From Siphonodentalium dalli (taxonomy: Eukaryota; Mollusca; Scaphopoda; Gadilida; Siphonodentaliidae), in assembly GCA_032622095.1 (NCBI GenBank), contig CP136061.1, positions 6,026,734 through 6,090,733 of the forward strand: a DNA stretch of 64,000 nucleotides, written 5' to 3'. A model generated the notes under the pieces. That model saw nothing but the letters and a program-made list of their open reading frames with translations. It ran no database searches and was not told the origin of the DNA. Every line of letters begins with the position of its first letter. The first letter of the stretch is position 1. Shown here piece by piece: positions 44,812 through 53,999 of this stretch. Made by a program: the position numbers and the translations under genes.

Positions 44812-45624
44812 AACACTCCTATATGGAGCCCCACACAGATCCGAACAGACGGCAGTCATCAGTGCATTGTTCTCTCTTTATGGGGCTCCATATGGGTTAT
44901 ATAACACTCCTATATGGAGCCCCACACAGATCCGAACAGACGGCAGTCATCAGTGCATTGTTCTCTCTTTATGGGGATCCATATGGGTTATATAACACTC
45001 CTATATGGAGCCTCACACAGACCCGAACAGACGGCAGTCATCAGTGCATTGTTCTCTCTTTATGGGGATCCATATGGGTTATATAACACTCCTATATGGA
45101 GCCTCACACAGACCCGAACAGACGGCAGTCATCAGTGCATTGTTCTCTCTTTATGGGGATCCATATGGGTTATATAACACTCCTATATGGAGCCTCACAC
45201 AGACCCGAACAGACGGCAGTCATCAGTGCATTGTTCTCTCTTTATGGGGATCCATATGGGTTATATAACACTCCTATATGGAGCCCCACACAGACCCGAA
45301 CAGACGGCAGTCATCAGTGCATTGTTCTCTCTTTATGGGGATCCATATGGGTTATATAACACTCCTATATGGAGCCTCACACAGACCCGAACAGACGGCA
45401 GTCATCAGTGCATTGTTCTCTCTTTATGGGGATCCATATGGGTTATATAACACTCCTATATGGAGCCTCACACAGACCCGAACAGACGGCAGTCATCAGT
45501 GCATTGTTCTCTCTTTATGGGGATCCATATGGGTTATATAACACTCCTATATGGAGCCCCACACAGACCCGAACAGACGGCAGTCATCAGTGCATTGTTC
45601 TCTCTTTATGGGGATCCATATGGG
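44812..45624 (-). repeat. Tandem array of nine 91-bp GGAGCCCC hairpin units
   Basis: The unit starts CTCCTATATGGAGCCCCACA, contains GAACAGACGGCAGTCATCAG and ends GGGGCTCCATATGGGTTATA. It is the reverse complement of the units at 17526-17880. The open frames of 87 codons repeated every 91 bases arise because each unit shifts the frame by one. The last unit is cut by the MITE at 45625. The array lies in ZCRB1 intron 3, 22 bases past the donor. Confidence 0.95.
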
Positions 45625-45989
45625 TTAACCCTTTACCCAACAAAACGGCCAAAACCGGCCAAATAAAGCTTCAACAGCCTAAAATATCTTCGGTCTGTCT
45701 CAATAGAACCATACAAATATGGATATCATTGTGATAGTTACAGTTATGCCCTGTGCCAATGCATTCTCTTATATATGCGAGTCGACCATAGGTCGCCTAG
45801 CATATATAAGAGAATGCATTGACTTAAAAAAACACTTTTTACCATTTTTTCTTACATTCTTTAACAATTTTATAATTTTTAATGTGTTAAGCCAATGCAT
45901 TCTCTTATATATGCGAGGCGACCTATGATCGACTCGCATATATAAGAGAATGCATTGGCACAGGGCCCTTCTGTTGGGTAAAGGGTTAA
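45625..45989 (+). mobile_element. TTAA-flanked MITE, family A, copy 4
   Basis: The ends are TTAACCCTTTACCCAACA and its reverse complement, with palindromes at about 45755 and 45893. It is inserted at GGGTTAA in the last unit of the 91-bp array, so it arrived after the array had formed. It lacks part of the left inner text (the CGGCTCATTGACCACATT block). Confidence 0.9.
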
Positions 45990-46004
45990 TGACATATCTC
46001 AAGA

Positions 46005-46800
46005 TATTAAGATACTAGTTAGCTTGACTTTGCCTACTGTTTGTCTGATCATCATGAAATTTGTCATGGATGTCAATATTAACATGTGGATGGGAACGAG
46101 TCACTTTGGGCGGATCGGCCATAAAACATGGCCACTGGCAGCCATCTTGGATTTTATTCTTTTCCATGAATAAATCGTTGGGCACGGGCTACAGGTCATA
46201 CCTTTGGTCGGATCATTATGAAATTTGTCATGGGCATTGACATTGACATGTAGTCATTTTGGGGTCTTTCAGCAAAAAAACATGGCCACCAGCAGCCATC
46301 TTGGAATTCAAAATTAAATCCATTAGCACGGGCTACAGGCCGGAGTTTTCGTCTGATCATCATGAATTTTGTCATTGATGTTAATATTGATGTAGATGGG
46401 AACGAGTCATTTTGGGGTCATTCAGTCATAAAACATGGCCGCTGACAGCCATCTTTGATTTTACTCATTGCATTACAAAATCCTTTGGCACTGGCTACAA
46501 GTCGTAGCTTTGGCCGATCATTATGAAATTTATCATGGCTGTAGATGGGGAACGAGTCATTTTGGGGTCATTCATAAAACATGTCCACTGGCAGCCATCT
46601 TGGATTTTACTCTTTGCATGACTAAATCCTTTGGTACACCCAACAGTCCACTTCCCTCAGCCGATCATCACCAAACTTCATATTAATCTTGATATTGATC
46701 TAGTAGATGGAATCTATCAAATGTTTTTGAATTTTATTCGAAAAACATAGCCGCCAGCAACCATCTTGAATTTTACTTTATATATATCTCTTCATGTTGA
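46005..46800 (+). repeat. GCCATCTTGGATTT repeat family, about five diverged units
   Basis: Units repeat CACGGGCTACAGGTCATACC, GATCATTATGAAATTTGTCA, GATGGGAACGAGTCATTTTG and GGCAGCCATCTTGGATTTTA at about 150-190-bp spacing. It starts just after the MITE at 45989. Confidence 0.8.
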
Positions 46801-46999
46801 CACTTTCATTTATTATATTTTCATTACTTTTTCTGCTAAAATAAAAATCGTAAAAATAATCCTCCGCATCTCACTGGAGGAGAATCTTTGTTCGTCACTG
46901 AGGACAGTTAACTATTGTCTATATATAGAGAACAAGTGCGATGAGATATCATGTCTGTTAATTATTGTCTACAGTTTATATATAGAGGATCTCCAATGA
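46801..46999 (+). repeat. Short direct repeat before the retrotransposon
   Basis: TAACTATTGTCTA, TATATATAGAG recurs about 50-60 bases apart (46907 and 46959). The non-LTR element begins just to the right. Confidence 0.5.
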
Positions 47000-47317
47000 G
47001 TTTTTGATATCTTGGCCCGTGAGATAAAACGGTACTCCCAGATTGGCCAATTACTTATACAAGGGGATACTAATGGCAGGACAGGGGGACTGGCAGATTA
47101 TCCTCGGAACGAGGCGAACAGACATCCCATAAATAAACGGTGTAATGTTGATAAAACAATAAACAGCAGGGGGAGGGCTTTAATTGATATATGTATTGAC
47201 TCGGATATGCGAATCGCCAATGGCAGAACGACAGGTGACATTACAGGAAAGTTCACATCATTCCAGCCAAACGGGTCATCGGTTGTTGATTATGTGATAT
47301 ACAGTGATCCCCTTTAC
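47000..47317 (+). pseudogene. Endonuclease fragment of non-LTR element (left part)
   Basis: The frame VFDILAREIKRYSQIGQL leads into the motif GDTNGRTG (family form GDFNAR), with later DICIDSDMRIANG and SSVVDYVIYSDP. These are conserved blocks of the apurinic-type endonuclease of LINE elements. The frame is cut at 47318 by the hAT-like insertion and resumes beyond it. Confidence 0.85.
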
Positions 47318-47901
47318 CGGGGTTTCCGCTAGGGGTAGGGGAATGGGGCCTGTTTGTAGATAGGGGAAAACACGAACACCTGCTTCGAAAATTTAGAAAA
47401 GTGCAACACTAGAAATGCATTGTCCAGCATGCCCAGAACGCGAATTACGATTATAATTATGGTATGTATACATTCTCAAAATTAAAACAAGAAATGTAAC
47501 AATTTACATTGTTTATGTGATACAACAGTCAGTCAATTAACCACATTATTGTGATTGAACTGAGTGAAATAAAAACGAACTTTTAACTGAGACTAGCTTC
47601 AGATTTATTTTTTATTTCCGGTGGGTAGAATAATTAAATGTACTATGATATTTCGTACCAGTTAAAATTCAACTATACTCTTCGCATGAGGAGGTGCCTC
47701 GCCAAGTCATCAAGGGAAGTTCATGACCAACAGTAACATTCACTCGTCTTTTAAAAATTAATTCGATCTACGAACACTGGTTTAAAAAGCTTGGAACTAT
47801 TTTGTTGTCACATTCAATCATTTGGGGGTCGCACAATTGAAATTACCTCGAGAGAATTGCTGCTATTGGCGAGAAAGTGTTAGCTATGATGCTTCATTGG
47901 G

Positions 47902-47933
<32 letters not shown>

Positions 47934-48286
47934 CACACAATTGAAATTGACTCGAGAGTATTGCTATCGGCGGGAAAGATATATACTTGGTAACCAACGA
48001 AGCTATGACGCTTCATTGGTAGAGTTACGTCACAAATATCGCATTCGCATCGTACACAAAATATAACATATCGTTTCCGGCTATATATTACGAATTGATA
48101 TACTGAGGGTTTTACGGTTACACGAAATTCCAGGGTTTTCAAGGAGTTTGCATTAAAACAAGGGGTTCAAGGGCCCTGGGAGGGGAATGCGTCAGGGGAA
48201 AACTCAGGAAAACTTGGCTAGGGGAAAACTTGGCTAGGGGAACGGGGCCGTCAAAGGGACCGCCTGTCGGTATAGCGGAATCCCTG
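47318..48286. mobile_element. hAT-like non-autonomous element inserted in the retrotransposon
   Basis: The ends are CGGGGTTTCCGCTA and, reversed, CAGGGATTCCGCTA. The flanking direct repeat is CCTTTAC (47311-47317 and 48287-48293). CAGGG-type ends with a 7-8-bp duplication point to hAT. Reading across one copy of CCTTTAC continues the endonuclease frame exactly. Inside are a diverged direct repeat (CACAATTGAAATT...CTCGAGAG at 47832 and 47937) and a run of about 38 G (47894-47932). No transposase is present. Confidence 0.82.
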
Positions 48287-48293
48287 CCTTTAC

Positions 48294-48770
48294 GAAACAC
48301 TCTCACACTTCCACGTGGAGCCTTTAACGATACATTCAGATCACTGTCAGAGCTGGTACACATTAAATGTTAATACGACTCTAGCAACAGTAGATCAAAG
48401 TGTCACAATCGAACTCACACAATTACCAGAAAGCTTCATTTGGAGTGACGCATCAAAGAAAACTTTTCAAGATGCATTTCAACATATAGATATTCAAAAC
48501 AATATACAGGAACTAATGTGTTCAGAAATCTCAGATCCAGAAATAATGCAATGTAAAGTGAATGCTATATTTCATGTTGCCGCTTCTCGTTCATTCAAAT
48601 TGCGGAAACAAAGCTGCATGACTAAGATTCGTGTCAAACATAAACCGTGGTTCGATCGCGCATGTTATGAGATGAAACAACAGTTGAAGCTTTGTGCACG
48701 GGAACTTAATGCTCAGCACTGTGATCCAGTCGTCCGGGAAAATTATTTTTCGCCAAAAACGTCAATATAA
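48294..48770 (+). pseudogene. Endonuclease end and linker of non-LTR element
   Basis: Just past the insertion the frame gives VEPLTIHSDHC, the conserved terminal SDHC motif of the endonuclease domain. A linker follows, ending HKPWFDRACYEMKQQLKLCA, a block often seen between endonuclease and reverse transcriptase. A frameshift near 48750 moves the reading to another frame. Confidence 0.85.
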
Positions 48771-50062
48771 AAAACTCATAAAAAGGAAACGTGGTGATTA
48801 TCGGAGTAATATATATTGGCAACTGGTACACATGCAAAACAATAAGCCGAAGGAATACTGGTCGCTAGTTAAACCATTGGATCGCGAGTCCTCTAATTCA
48901 AATAAAATGTCGCAATCAGTTAGCCCCGATGAACTCTACGAACACTTTAAAAATCTCGGACAGACAACGGACGACACCGGTGACCCTTTCTCTGATAACA
49001 TCCATGGCCAGGTATCGGACATGGAACAAAATATCTCCTCCAATAATCACCTTGATTATGACATATCTACAGAAGAAGTTGAAAAAGCATTGCATAATTT
49101 AATAATCGGAAAATCAGCAGAAATGCTGAAAGCTTCTAAAGTATATACTCTCCCACTGTTAACACGTCTTTTTAATTTGGTTCTCAGTAAGGGACATATA
49201 CCTAGAAAATGGACTGAAGGCATAATTGTTGCTATTCCAAAATGTAATAATGCAAATTCCCCGGACCAGATGCGGGGTCTGACATTAACTAGTGTTCTTG
49301 GGAAAATGTATGCCAGCATTCTTCTTGGGTGTCTAGACGAATACTTAAACGAAATGGAGGTTCCTTCCGAATATCAGTGTGGCTTCAGAAAGAATTACAG
49401 GACCACAGACAATTTATTTATTTTAAAATGTTTAATTGAAAAACGTATGCAGGTAAATGATGGCAAAAAATTATACACATGCTTTGTGGACTTCAAAAAG
49501 GCATTCGACAGTATCTGGCGAGAAGGATTATTATATAAACTATTAAATCTAGGAATTGGTGGGAAACATCTATATGTGCTTGAAAGAAATAATAACCTGC
49601 TATTCTTCAAGGTTAAAAATCAATGGAAATTCTCTTACTGCACCCATAAACAGCCAAATCGGCTTAATGCAAGGAAATAACCTTAGCCCTTTATTATTCA
49701 ATATTTTCGTAGATGGTCTAGCAGAAGAACTAATGGCCGACGACATGCATGCACCTTGCATAGATAATTTTAAAGTACCGTGTTTACTGTACGCTGACGA
49801 TCTCGTATTAACTTCGGAGTCACAAGACGGCTTGCAAAAAATGTTGACTCAACTGAAAAAAATTTGTACCCGGTGGAAACTAACTGTGAACAAAAATAAG
49901 ACCAAAATATTGATTTTTAACAAAAGTGGAAAAAAACTAAAACCCAATCCTTTTCAAATTGGTACTCATACGTTGGAAACGACACAACAATATACATATC
50001 TTGGGTTGAAACTAGCGGGCGTCTGGCACTTTCTCACATGCATTAAACGATTTAAAGATTAG
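48771..50062 (+). pseudogene. Reverse transcriptase of non-LTR element, frameshifted
   Basis: The visible blocks, in order, are MRGLTLTSVLGKMYASIL, SEYQCGFRKNYRTTDN, CFVDFKKAFDSIWREGL (catalytic Asp in the FVDFKKAFDS block), IGLMQGNNLSPLLFNIFVDG and LLYADDLVLTSE (catalytic YADD). A thumb-like WKLTVNKNKTKILIFNK follows. A frameshift near 49575 separates the FVDF and YADD halves and another lies near 50045, so no active enzyme is made. Confidence 0.92.
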
Positions 50063-51005
50063 AGCATCGAGCGCTCATTTTTCACTACAAAGAACATGTG
50101 ACGACTCGGCGCCCATTGATGTCACGTGCAAACTTTTTGATTCTTGTGTAAAACTGATATTGACTTATGGGTCTGAAATATGGGGTGACTATTCAGAAAG
50201 CCGCAAGGAAAATCCCATCGAAAAATTCCGCACACAATTTTGTAAACGAAGTTTGGGATTATTTAGGAACACATCTAATATGGCTGTACTAGCCGAAATG
50301 GGTAGATTTCCGATCTATATCAATGTATTAAGGAACATGATACTCTATTGGCTTCGAGCAAACACCTTTGTGTGAGAAACGATTGGTGTATAAATGTTTA
50401 AAATAGTTTTTCTTGTGATGCGGATAATGAGTGGTTACAGTGTATTAAAAATAACTTATATAAATATGGATTTGGGTACGTGTGGGAATCACCAAAATCG
50501 GTCAACATAGATACTTTTGGGGAGAAATTTCAATCCCGATTACAAGACCATTTCCGACAATCATGGAGGCACCTTGATATAATAGTAAATTAGAATTTAT
50601 GGGAAAATCAAAACAGATTTTGAAACAAGGGCTTCTTATTTAACAACGTTATCTCGAAATTAAAGACGTCCAATATCGAAACTTGTTACAAGCTCGCACA
50701 AGCTAGAAATAGAAATAGGCAGACAAGTGAAACCTAATCCAATCCCCGTAGAGGAACGAACTTGCAAACAATGTAGTCATAATATTCCCGCTAAAGATAA
50801 ACCTATCAAAGATGAGTCTCACTTTTTATTACACTGCCCTAAGTACCCTAGGCAAGTCTTTAGCAGTTACGCGAAGAATGTGATATCAAATTACAATGTG
50901 TTAGACGAGCGCCAAAATCTTCAAGAAATATTCAAATCTAATGATAAACAACTGAGCAGAGCTCTAAGTAAATATTTAATTGAAGCCGAAATATTACGAC
51001 AATAA
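50063..51005 (+). pseudogene. C-terminal region of non-LTR element
   Basis: In a shifted frame GSEIWGDY and AVLAEMGRFPIYINVLRNMI match the conserved tail region of such elements. After further stops, a frame at 50727 gives CKQCSHNIPAKD then ESHFLLHCPKY, a C-x2-C ... H-x4-C motif typical of the end of the ORF. It stops at 51003. Confidence 0.8.
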
Positions 51006-51145
51006 CACTGTAATCACTCAGCACAAATATTCTAGTCATATATTTTATTTGCATGTTTATGTATATATATATTTTTGTTTTTCTCTCTTTGCCATATCCT
51101 GTATCCGTATAGCGATTGCGCAATAAAGTATCTATCTATCTATGT

Positions 51146-51596
51146 TGAGATATAAGATTTTATGAAACGAGTTTGATAAATTTGATTCACAACGAGTCAT
51201 AGATAAGTTGTCAGAGAAATAGATGACTTCTCAAATAATATTGTGGTATTAGGAATTGTTTTTGTTGGTTAATTGAGCAAGGAGTTCTCCAAATTTGACC
51301 TGGTGACCTCATTTTAACAAATCTGATTGTGAGTCACCTAGGGAACATCCACACCAAATATGAACCCATTCAGTCTTATTTCTGGAGAAGATCTTTAAAG
51401 AATTGTAGATGGATGGACGGACGAAGAGTGATGACTATAGCTCCACCGGAGACTTCGTCTCAGGTGACCTAAAAAGTGCCCAGTGACGTTGTTTGCATTT
51501 TCTATTCTAGAGTTATCCTTCTTTAGATTTTATTTTTGTCCTGCCCATGTTTTAATATTCTCAACATCTTGTTGATTTTATTTTCTGGTTTTATAG
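51146..51596 (+). repeat. Intron 3 end: mollusc-type repeat (GGACGGACGAAG ... TCTCAGGTGACCT)
   Basis: TGACCTCATTTTAACAAATC, GAGTCACCTAGG, GATGGATGGACGGACG and ACTTCGTCTCAGGTGACCT form a block (51295-51470) that I know as a common dispersed mollusc repeat. The remainder is the pyrimidine-rich approach to the exon 4 acceptor. Confidence 0.55.
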
Positions 51597-51666
51597 GAAC
51601 AGTAACGATGAAGAGGTGGGAGAGGATACATCTATGGATTCCTTATCTGCAGCCATTAACTATCAG
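51597..51666 (+). CDS. ZCRB1: ZCRB1 coding exon 4
   Basis: The exon is 70 bases between TTTTATAG and GTAAAT. It completes a split Glu codon, then reads NSNDEEVGEDTSMDSLSAAI and NYQ (phase 0 at its end). It matches human EGEDPALDSLSQAIAFQ (recalled). A second, copied donor lies 49 bases downstream; using it would bring an in-frame stop. Confidence 0.95.
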
Positions 51667-51679
51667 GTAAATCTATCAT

Positions 51680-51717
51680 TCTATGGATTCTCTATCGGCA
51701 GCCATTAACTATCAGGT
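51680..51717 (+). pseudogene. Copy of the 3' edge and donor of ZCRB1 exon 4
   Basis: TCTATGGATTCTCTATCGGC, AGCCATTAACTATCAG, GTAGGG repeats the end of exon 4 (51631-51668) at an offset of 49 bases with few changes. The donor GTAGGG remains plausible. The copy has no acceptor, so it can only act as an alternative donor. Confidence 0.92.
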
Positions 51718-51859
51718 AGGGCCTTTCCATGGGGCCTACAATGTAGATTTGCGCAGATATCAAACTGGAAAATGAAGTTCCAGGTTTTGGAAACTCATTG
51801 GAAAAAAAATTACCGTTTTTTTTTGTGAAAATGGAGAATACTGGAATACATTTAAGCAA

Positions 51860-52615
51860 ACACGATGCCAAGTCACATAGTAAGAAACACGCTGCCAAAC
51901 ATGCTGCCAAAGTCAAATAGAAAAAAACACACTGCCAAAGTCAAATAGAATAAAAGGTCAGCCCACCACAGTGTTCCCCGACAACGTGGCAAGTCGATGC
52001 CGCTTTGTTAAAGAAATTTTAAAAAATGTTGAAATGTTCTAAGTCGAAACGGTTAATATACCGGTAACTTAATAACTCCATAAACAAAAATTTTTGTCAC
52101 CTATATACATGTTGCACATCTCCAATATGTGGGTAACAATACTCTGAAGTTTCAAATATCTACGTTCAGAAATTTTCTGTCAAAAAGGGTTAATAACTCC
52201 GTAAAAAATAATTTTTCCGTCATCAATATAAATGTTGCACATCTTCAATATATGGGCAACAATATTCTGAAGTTTCAAATCTCTAGGATGAAAACTGTAG
52301 GAGGAGTTGATTACACCATGAAGGTACCCTCATACTGAAAATTATAAAAAATGTTTAAATTTTCTGTCAAAAAGGGTTAATAACTCGGTCAAAAAATAAT
52401 TTTTCTGTCATCTATATACATGTTGCACATCTTCAATATATGGGCAACAATGTTCTGAAGTTTCAAATGTCTGGAATGTTGGGGGACAAAATAACACACT
52501 GCCAAAGTCAAATAGAAAAAACACGCTGCCAAAGTTTCAATTAGAAACAAACATGCTGTGAAAGTCAAATAGAAAAAAAAACACGCTGCCAAAGTCAAAT
52601 AGAAAAAAATGTGGT
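51860..52615 (+). repeat. Mixed repeats in ZCRB1 intron 4
   Basis: CACGCTGCCAAAGTCAAATA, GAAAAAAA units occur at 51870-51955 and again at 52495-52612. Between them, three copies (about 52070, 52190, 52375) share TTAATAACTC, ATACATGTTGCACATCT, CAATAT and TCTGAAGTTTCAAAT. The two outer blocks in direct orientation suggest a larger duplicated or inserted segment. Confidence 0.75.
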
Positions 52616-52714
52616 CTAATAATGACTAAGAATTGTTTGTCATTATAGTTTCCATATACATGTGTTCTGTTAACTCTTTTGCTGCCACACCGCCACATGG
52701 ACATACCCACAGTT

Positions 52715-52992
52715 CCAAGTAGAGGGCAGAAAGAGCACACCAGAGTTGGGGGCAGAAAGAACACACCGGATTAGGGGGCAGAAATAGCACACGGAGTAGT
52801 GGGGCAGAAAGAGCACACCAGATTGGGGGAGGGGGGCAGAAAGAACACACCAGAGTTGGGGGGGGGGGAAAGAGCACACCAGAGTTGGGGGCAGAAAAAG
52901 AGCAGCGGATTAGGGGGGGCAGAAAGAGCACACCAGATATGGGGCTGAAAGAGCACACCAGACTGGGGGGGGGGGGGGTAGAAAGAACACAC
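52715..52992 (+). repeat. G-rich tandem repeat close to the last ZCRB1 acceptor
   Basis: About ten units of GCAGAAAGAGCACACCAGAT-like sequence are separated by runs of 4-11 G. It ends about 30 bases before the exon 5 acceptor at 53025. Minus-strand frames through it (Pro/Ser/Cys-rich) are artefacts of the repeat. Confidence 0.9.
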
Positions 52993-53025
52993 CAAGTCAT
53001 GATTTTTTTCTGTTTACTTTTTCAG

Positions 53026-53154
53026 TATCATAAGATGTCCGAAGCTTCAGGGAGTGGATATGTTCCGTATTACAGCGGTGATCTATCAGAGCCGAAGAAA
53101 AAGAAATACAAGAAAGACTCGTACTTCAGTGATGAAGAGGAGCTCGACGGCTGA
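53026..53154 (+). CDS. ZCRB1: ZCRB1 coding exon 5 with stop
   Basis: The exon is 129 bases (42 codons plus TGA) after the acceptor TTTACTTTTTCAG. It encodes YHKMSEASGSGYVPYYSGDL, a basic tract KKKKYKKDS and the acidic end YFSDEEELDG. Human ZCRB1 ends STYFSDEEELSD (recalled). The stop at 53152-53154 lies inside the first unit of a 37-bp tandem repeat that continues downstream. Confidence 0.96.
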   Translation, partial: YHKMSEASGSGYVPYYSGDLSEPKKKKYKKDSYFSDEEELDG

Positions 53155-53487
53155 CCAACGATGATGTAGGGATGAGGAGCTCGACGGCTGATCAACGATG
53201 ATGTAGGGATGAGGAGCTCGACAGCTGACCAACGATGATGTAGGGATGAGGAGCTCGACGGCTGACCAACGATGATGTAGGGATGAGGGAGACAATGAGG
53301 AGGAGCTCGACGGCTGACCAACGATGATGTAGGGATGAGGAGCTCGACGGCTGACCAACGATGATGTAGGGATGAGGAGCTCGACGGCTGACCAACGATG
53401 ATGTAGGGATGAGGAGCTCGACGGCTGACCAACGATGATGTAGGGATGAGGAGCTCGACGGCTGACCAACGATGATGTAGGGATGAG
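53131..53487 (+). repeat. 37-bp tandem repeat built from the ZCRB1 stop-codon region
   Basis: The unit GATGAGGAGCTCGACGGCTG, ACCAACGATGATGTAGG is present nine times; the first is the end of exon 5 itself. Each later unit keeps the EELDG codons and the TGA. One unit has an 11-base insertion (GAGACAATGAG, near 53288). As 37 is not a multiple of three, successive copies shift frame. Minus-strand frames of 107-162 codons arise from this repeat. Confidence 0.95.
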
Positions 53488-53864
53488 GGTGACTTCCGGA
53501 CAAGGAACTGGACATACGGATGTACGGATTATAACAAAGTCCTCAGAAATTTTAGGGGGACAATAACAGGACAAAATGAGAATTACAGATCGTCGACTGA
53601 TCAGCGCAGTGTTACTAAGATCAGAGATCGATAAGCACGATTATTTTGGTTTTGGATTTTGGATTTATTATTTTTAGATGGGGTGGATAAAATTAGCAGG
53701 GGTGAATGTATGGTATATGTCTGTTTAACGGAAACATCACTATTTTTTTTAGATGGGGTCGATAAAATTAGTAGGGGCGGATGTCTGGACTATGTCGGGT
53801 TAATGGAAACATCATTATTTTTGTTTAGGCCTAGGGACAGGCCTGAGTATATTGTACCGGACAT
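53488..53864 (+). other. Probable ZCRB1 3' untranslated region, with an 85-bp direct repeat
   Basis: TTTTTAGATGGGGTGGATAA, AATTAGCAGGGG recurs as TTTTTAGATGGGGTCGATAA, AATTAGTAGGGG (53670 and about 53747). Each is followed by GGAAACATCA. I could not place a definite polyadenylation signal. Confidence 0.6.
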
Positions 53865-53960
53865 CTGCAGAATGAGGTCCCCAGAGGGTGAATTTAGTGA
53901 TAATACATCACAAAGGAGGCTAGCATCACTAAATGAACCTTCTGGGGACCTCATTCTGCT
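53865..53960. mobile_element. GAATGAGGTCCCC foldback, copy 6
   Basis: GCAGAATGAGGTCCCCAGAG pairs with the arm ending TTCTGGGGACCTCATTCTGC. It is followed by the GGCCTCATCTTC text also seen after copy 7 at 59970. That text is cut by the MITE at 54000. Confidence 0.85.
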
Positions 53961-53999
53961 TTGGCCTCATCTTCTTTGGGAAGTATCTTTATTATCAAA

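Larger units (their letters stand above)
47000..51145 (+). mobile_element. Dead, 5'-truncated non-LTR retrotransposon in ZCRB1 intron 3
   Basis: In order, the element holds the second half of an AP-type endonuclease (47000-47317, continued at 48294), a linker, a reverse transcriptase (about 48900-50060) and a C-terminal domain with a Cys-His motif (to 51005). A 3' tail runs GCAATAAAGTATC with TATC repeats (51120-51145). Its 5' end is cut within the endonuclease, as is usual for these elements. It lies in the same sense as ZCRB1. Frameshifts near 48750, 49575 and 50050, and later stops, show it is inactive. Its clade (jockey/CR1-like or other) was not determined. Confidence 0.92.

Noticed and set aside
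44823-45734. Series of overlapping 87-121-codon frames as small genes
   Set aside because: They recur every 91 bases with the 91-bp hairpin units and shift frame by one per unit. This is a repeat artefact.
48694-49680. 328-codon frame as a host gene or virus
   Set aside because: Motifs are those of a non-LTR retrotransposon reverse transcriptase, continued in other frames and preceded by an AP-type endonuclease. There are no viral structural genes.
40639-51596. U12-type (minor) introns in ZCRB1, which would suggest self-regulation
   Set aside because: Donors GTAAGT, GTTAGT, GTAAGT and GTAAAT are U2-type. None has the ATATCCTT or GTATCCTT signature.
52626-53000. Minus-strand Pro/Ser/Cys-rich 124-codon frame
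   Set aside because: It is antisense to the G-rich intron repeat. The proline comes from runs of G on the other strand.
51667-53025. A missing ZCRB1 exon between exons 4 and 5
   Set aside because: The five exons already give 215 residues in frame, against 217 recalled for human, and the conserved C-terminal end is present.
53086-53574. Minus-strand frames of 107-162 codons rich in Ser, Leu and Val
   Set aside because: They are antisense to the 37-bp repeat behind ZCRB1. The same peptide appears in three frames because 37 is not divisible by three.
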